A stretch of 14,245 nucleotides of DNA. Source: JAHDBG01 sp963922685 (GTDB lineage: Bacteria; Pseudomonadota; Gammaproteobacteria; Chromatiales; Chromatiaceae). Each line of letters begins with the position of its first letter. Positions within the stretch are counted from its first letter, which is position 1. The stretch lies in NCBI GenBank assembly GCA_963922685.1, contig CAWUJM010000044.1, positions 1 to 14,245 on the forward strand, read 5' to 3'. The notes beneath the pieces were generated by a model. The model was not told the DNA's origin, made no database searches, and saw only the letters and a program-made list of their open reading frames with translations. The translations under genes and the position numbers were made by a program. Of this stretch, positions 13,884-14,245 are shown one piece after another.

Positions 13884-14219
13884 ATTATAGCTTGTCGGGA
13901 TGAGAGAGGGAACTACAACCCAGCCTATGGCGAAGCGTTTCCTCTAGACATTATAGCTTGTCGGGATGAGAGAGGGAACTACAACTTTTCAATTCTGCAA
14001 TTTAACTGAAGTTAAATTATAGCTTGTCGGGATGAGAGAGGGAACTACAACACGGGACCGCCCGAACCGTTAAAACTCGAGATTATAGCTTGTCGGGATG
14101 AGAGAGGGAACTACAACATAACGACGTAGCGGGAGGCCGGCGTAGCAATTATAGCTTGTCGGGATGAGAGAGGGAAATACAAAGAGAACACGTCTGAAGA
14201 CGAGTCACTAAGGATTATA
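13884..14219 (-). promoter_or_regulatory. Repeat-embedded crRNA promoters (-10 TATAAT in every repeat)
   Basis: Each repeat, read on the minus strand, ends in a perfect TATAAT (plus-strand ATTATA at 13884, 13950, 14016, 14082, 14148 and 14214). In N. meningitidis the repeat ends in TACAAT and drives each crRNA from inside the repeat. The same arrangement is expected here, with starts several bases into each spacer. The -35 is weak (TTCCCT at 17-bp spacing). The promoter in repeat 1 points out of the array into the terminator. Confidence 0.68.
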
Positions 14220-14245
14220 GCGTGTGGGGAGGAGAGAGGGAAAAA
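13884..14245 (-). CRISPR. Type II-C CRISPR array: 6 repeats (last cut by the window edge), 5 spacers
   Basis: Repeats of 36 bp start at 13884, 13950, 14016, 14082, 14148 and 14214, with an exact 66-bp period. The spacers, all 30 bp, are 13920-13949, 13986-14015, 14052-14081, 14118-14147 and 14184-14213. In the crRNA sense (minus strand) the repeat begins GTTGTAGTTCCC and ends AAGCTATAAT, close to the N. meningitidis repeat. Repeats 1-4 are identical. Repeat 5 has two changes (14177 and 14183, both C to A). Repeat 6 has at least five in the 32 visible bases. The orientation follows from complementarity to the tracrRNA anti-repeat at 9321-9343. The array may continue beyond the window. No spacer obviously matches the rest of the window. 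Confidence 0.97.

Noticed and set aside
13884..14245. Array spacers targeting this window
   Set aside because: By eye I found no extended match of any of the five spacers to other parts of the window on either strand.

Overview
The window looks like a piece of a gammaproteobacterial chromosome, moderately GC-rich by eye. The basis is the lptD-surA-pdxA cluster, a UbiK-type protein, TcdA and a ClpB very close to the enterobacterial protein. I cannot name the genus. The right edge cuts through a CRISPR array, so this may be a contig end.

Bases 1-840 are a decayed zone: a large palindrome (25-132), the broken 5' end of a comM-like gene (minus strand) and both halves of a ruined HigB/HigA-type toxin-antitoxin module (minus strand). 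The toxin relic runs into the start of lptD. Bases 839-5842 hold a compact plus-strand cluster: lptD (outer-membrane LPS insertion), surA (periplasmic chaperone for outer-membrane proteins including LptD), pdxA (pyridoxal phosphate synthesis), ubiK (ubiquinone accessory factor) and tcdA (tRNA ct6A cyclisation). An intact higB-higA module follows (5939-6519). It converges on clpB (minus strand, 6539-9118), which has a recognisable sigma-32-type promoter.

Bases 9243-14245 are a complete Neisseria-like type II-C CRISPR-Cas locus. A minus-strand tracrRNA, with promoter and terminator, lies between clpB and cas9. The overlapping genes cas9-cas1-cas2 follow on the plus strand. After a 61-base leader/terminator come six 36-base repeats and five 30-base spacers, the last repeat cut by the window edge. 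The repeats read on the minus strand end in a perfect TATAAT, so each crRNA is probably started by a promoter inside the repeat, transcribing leftwards to a terminator next to cas2.

The most notable observation is inside cas9. An exact 36-bp direct repeat (9918-9953 and 9984-10019) flanks a unique 30-bp segment (9954-9983). These are exactly the repeat length, spacer length and 66-bp period of the adjacent array. Comparison with the remembered Neisseria meningitidis Cas9 sequence shows that one copy is ancestral and that a 22-residue in-frame block was added. The simplest reading is that the locus's own Cas1-Cas2 integrase inserted a spacer off-target into its own cas9, duplicating a 36-bp stretch of the gene as if it were a CRISPR repeat and leaving the reading frame open.
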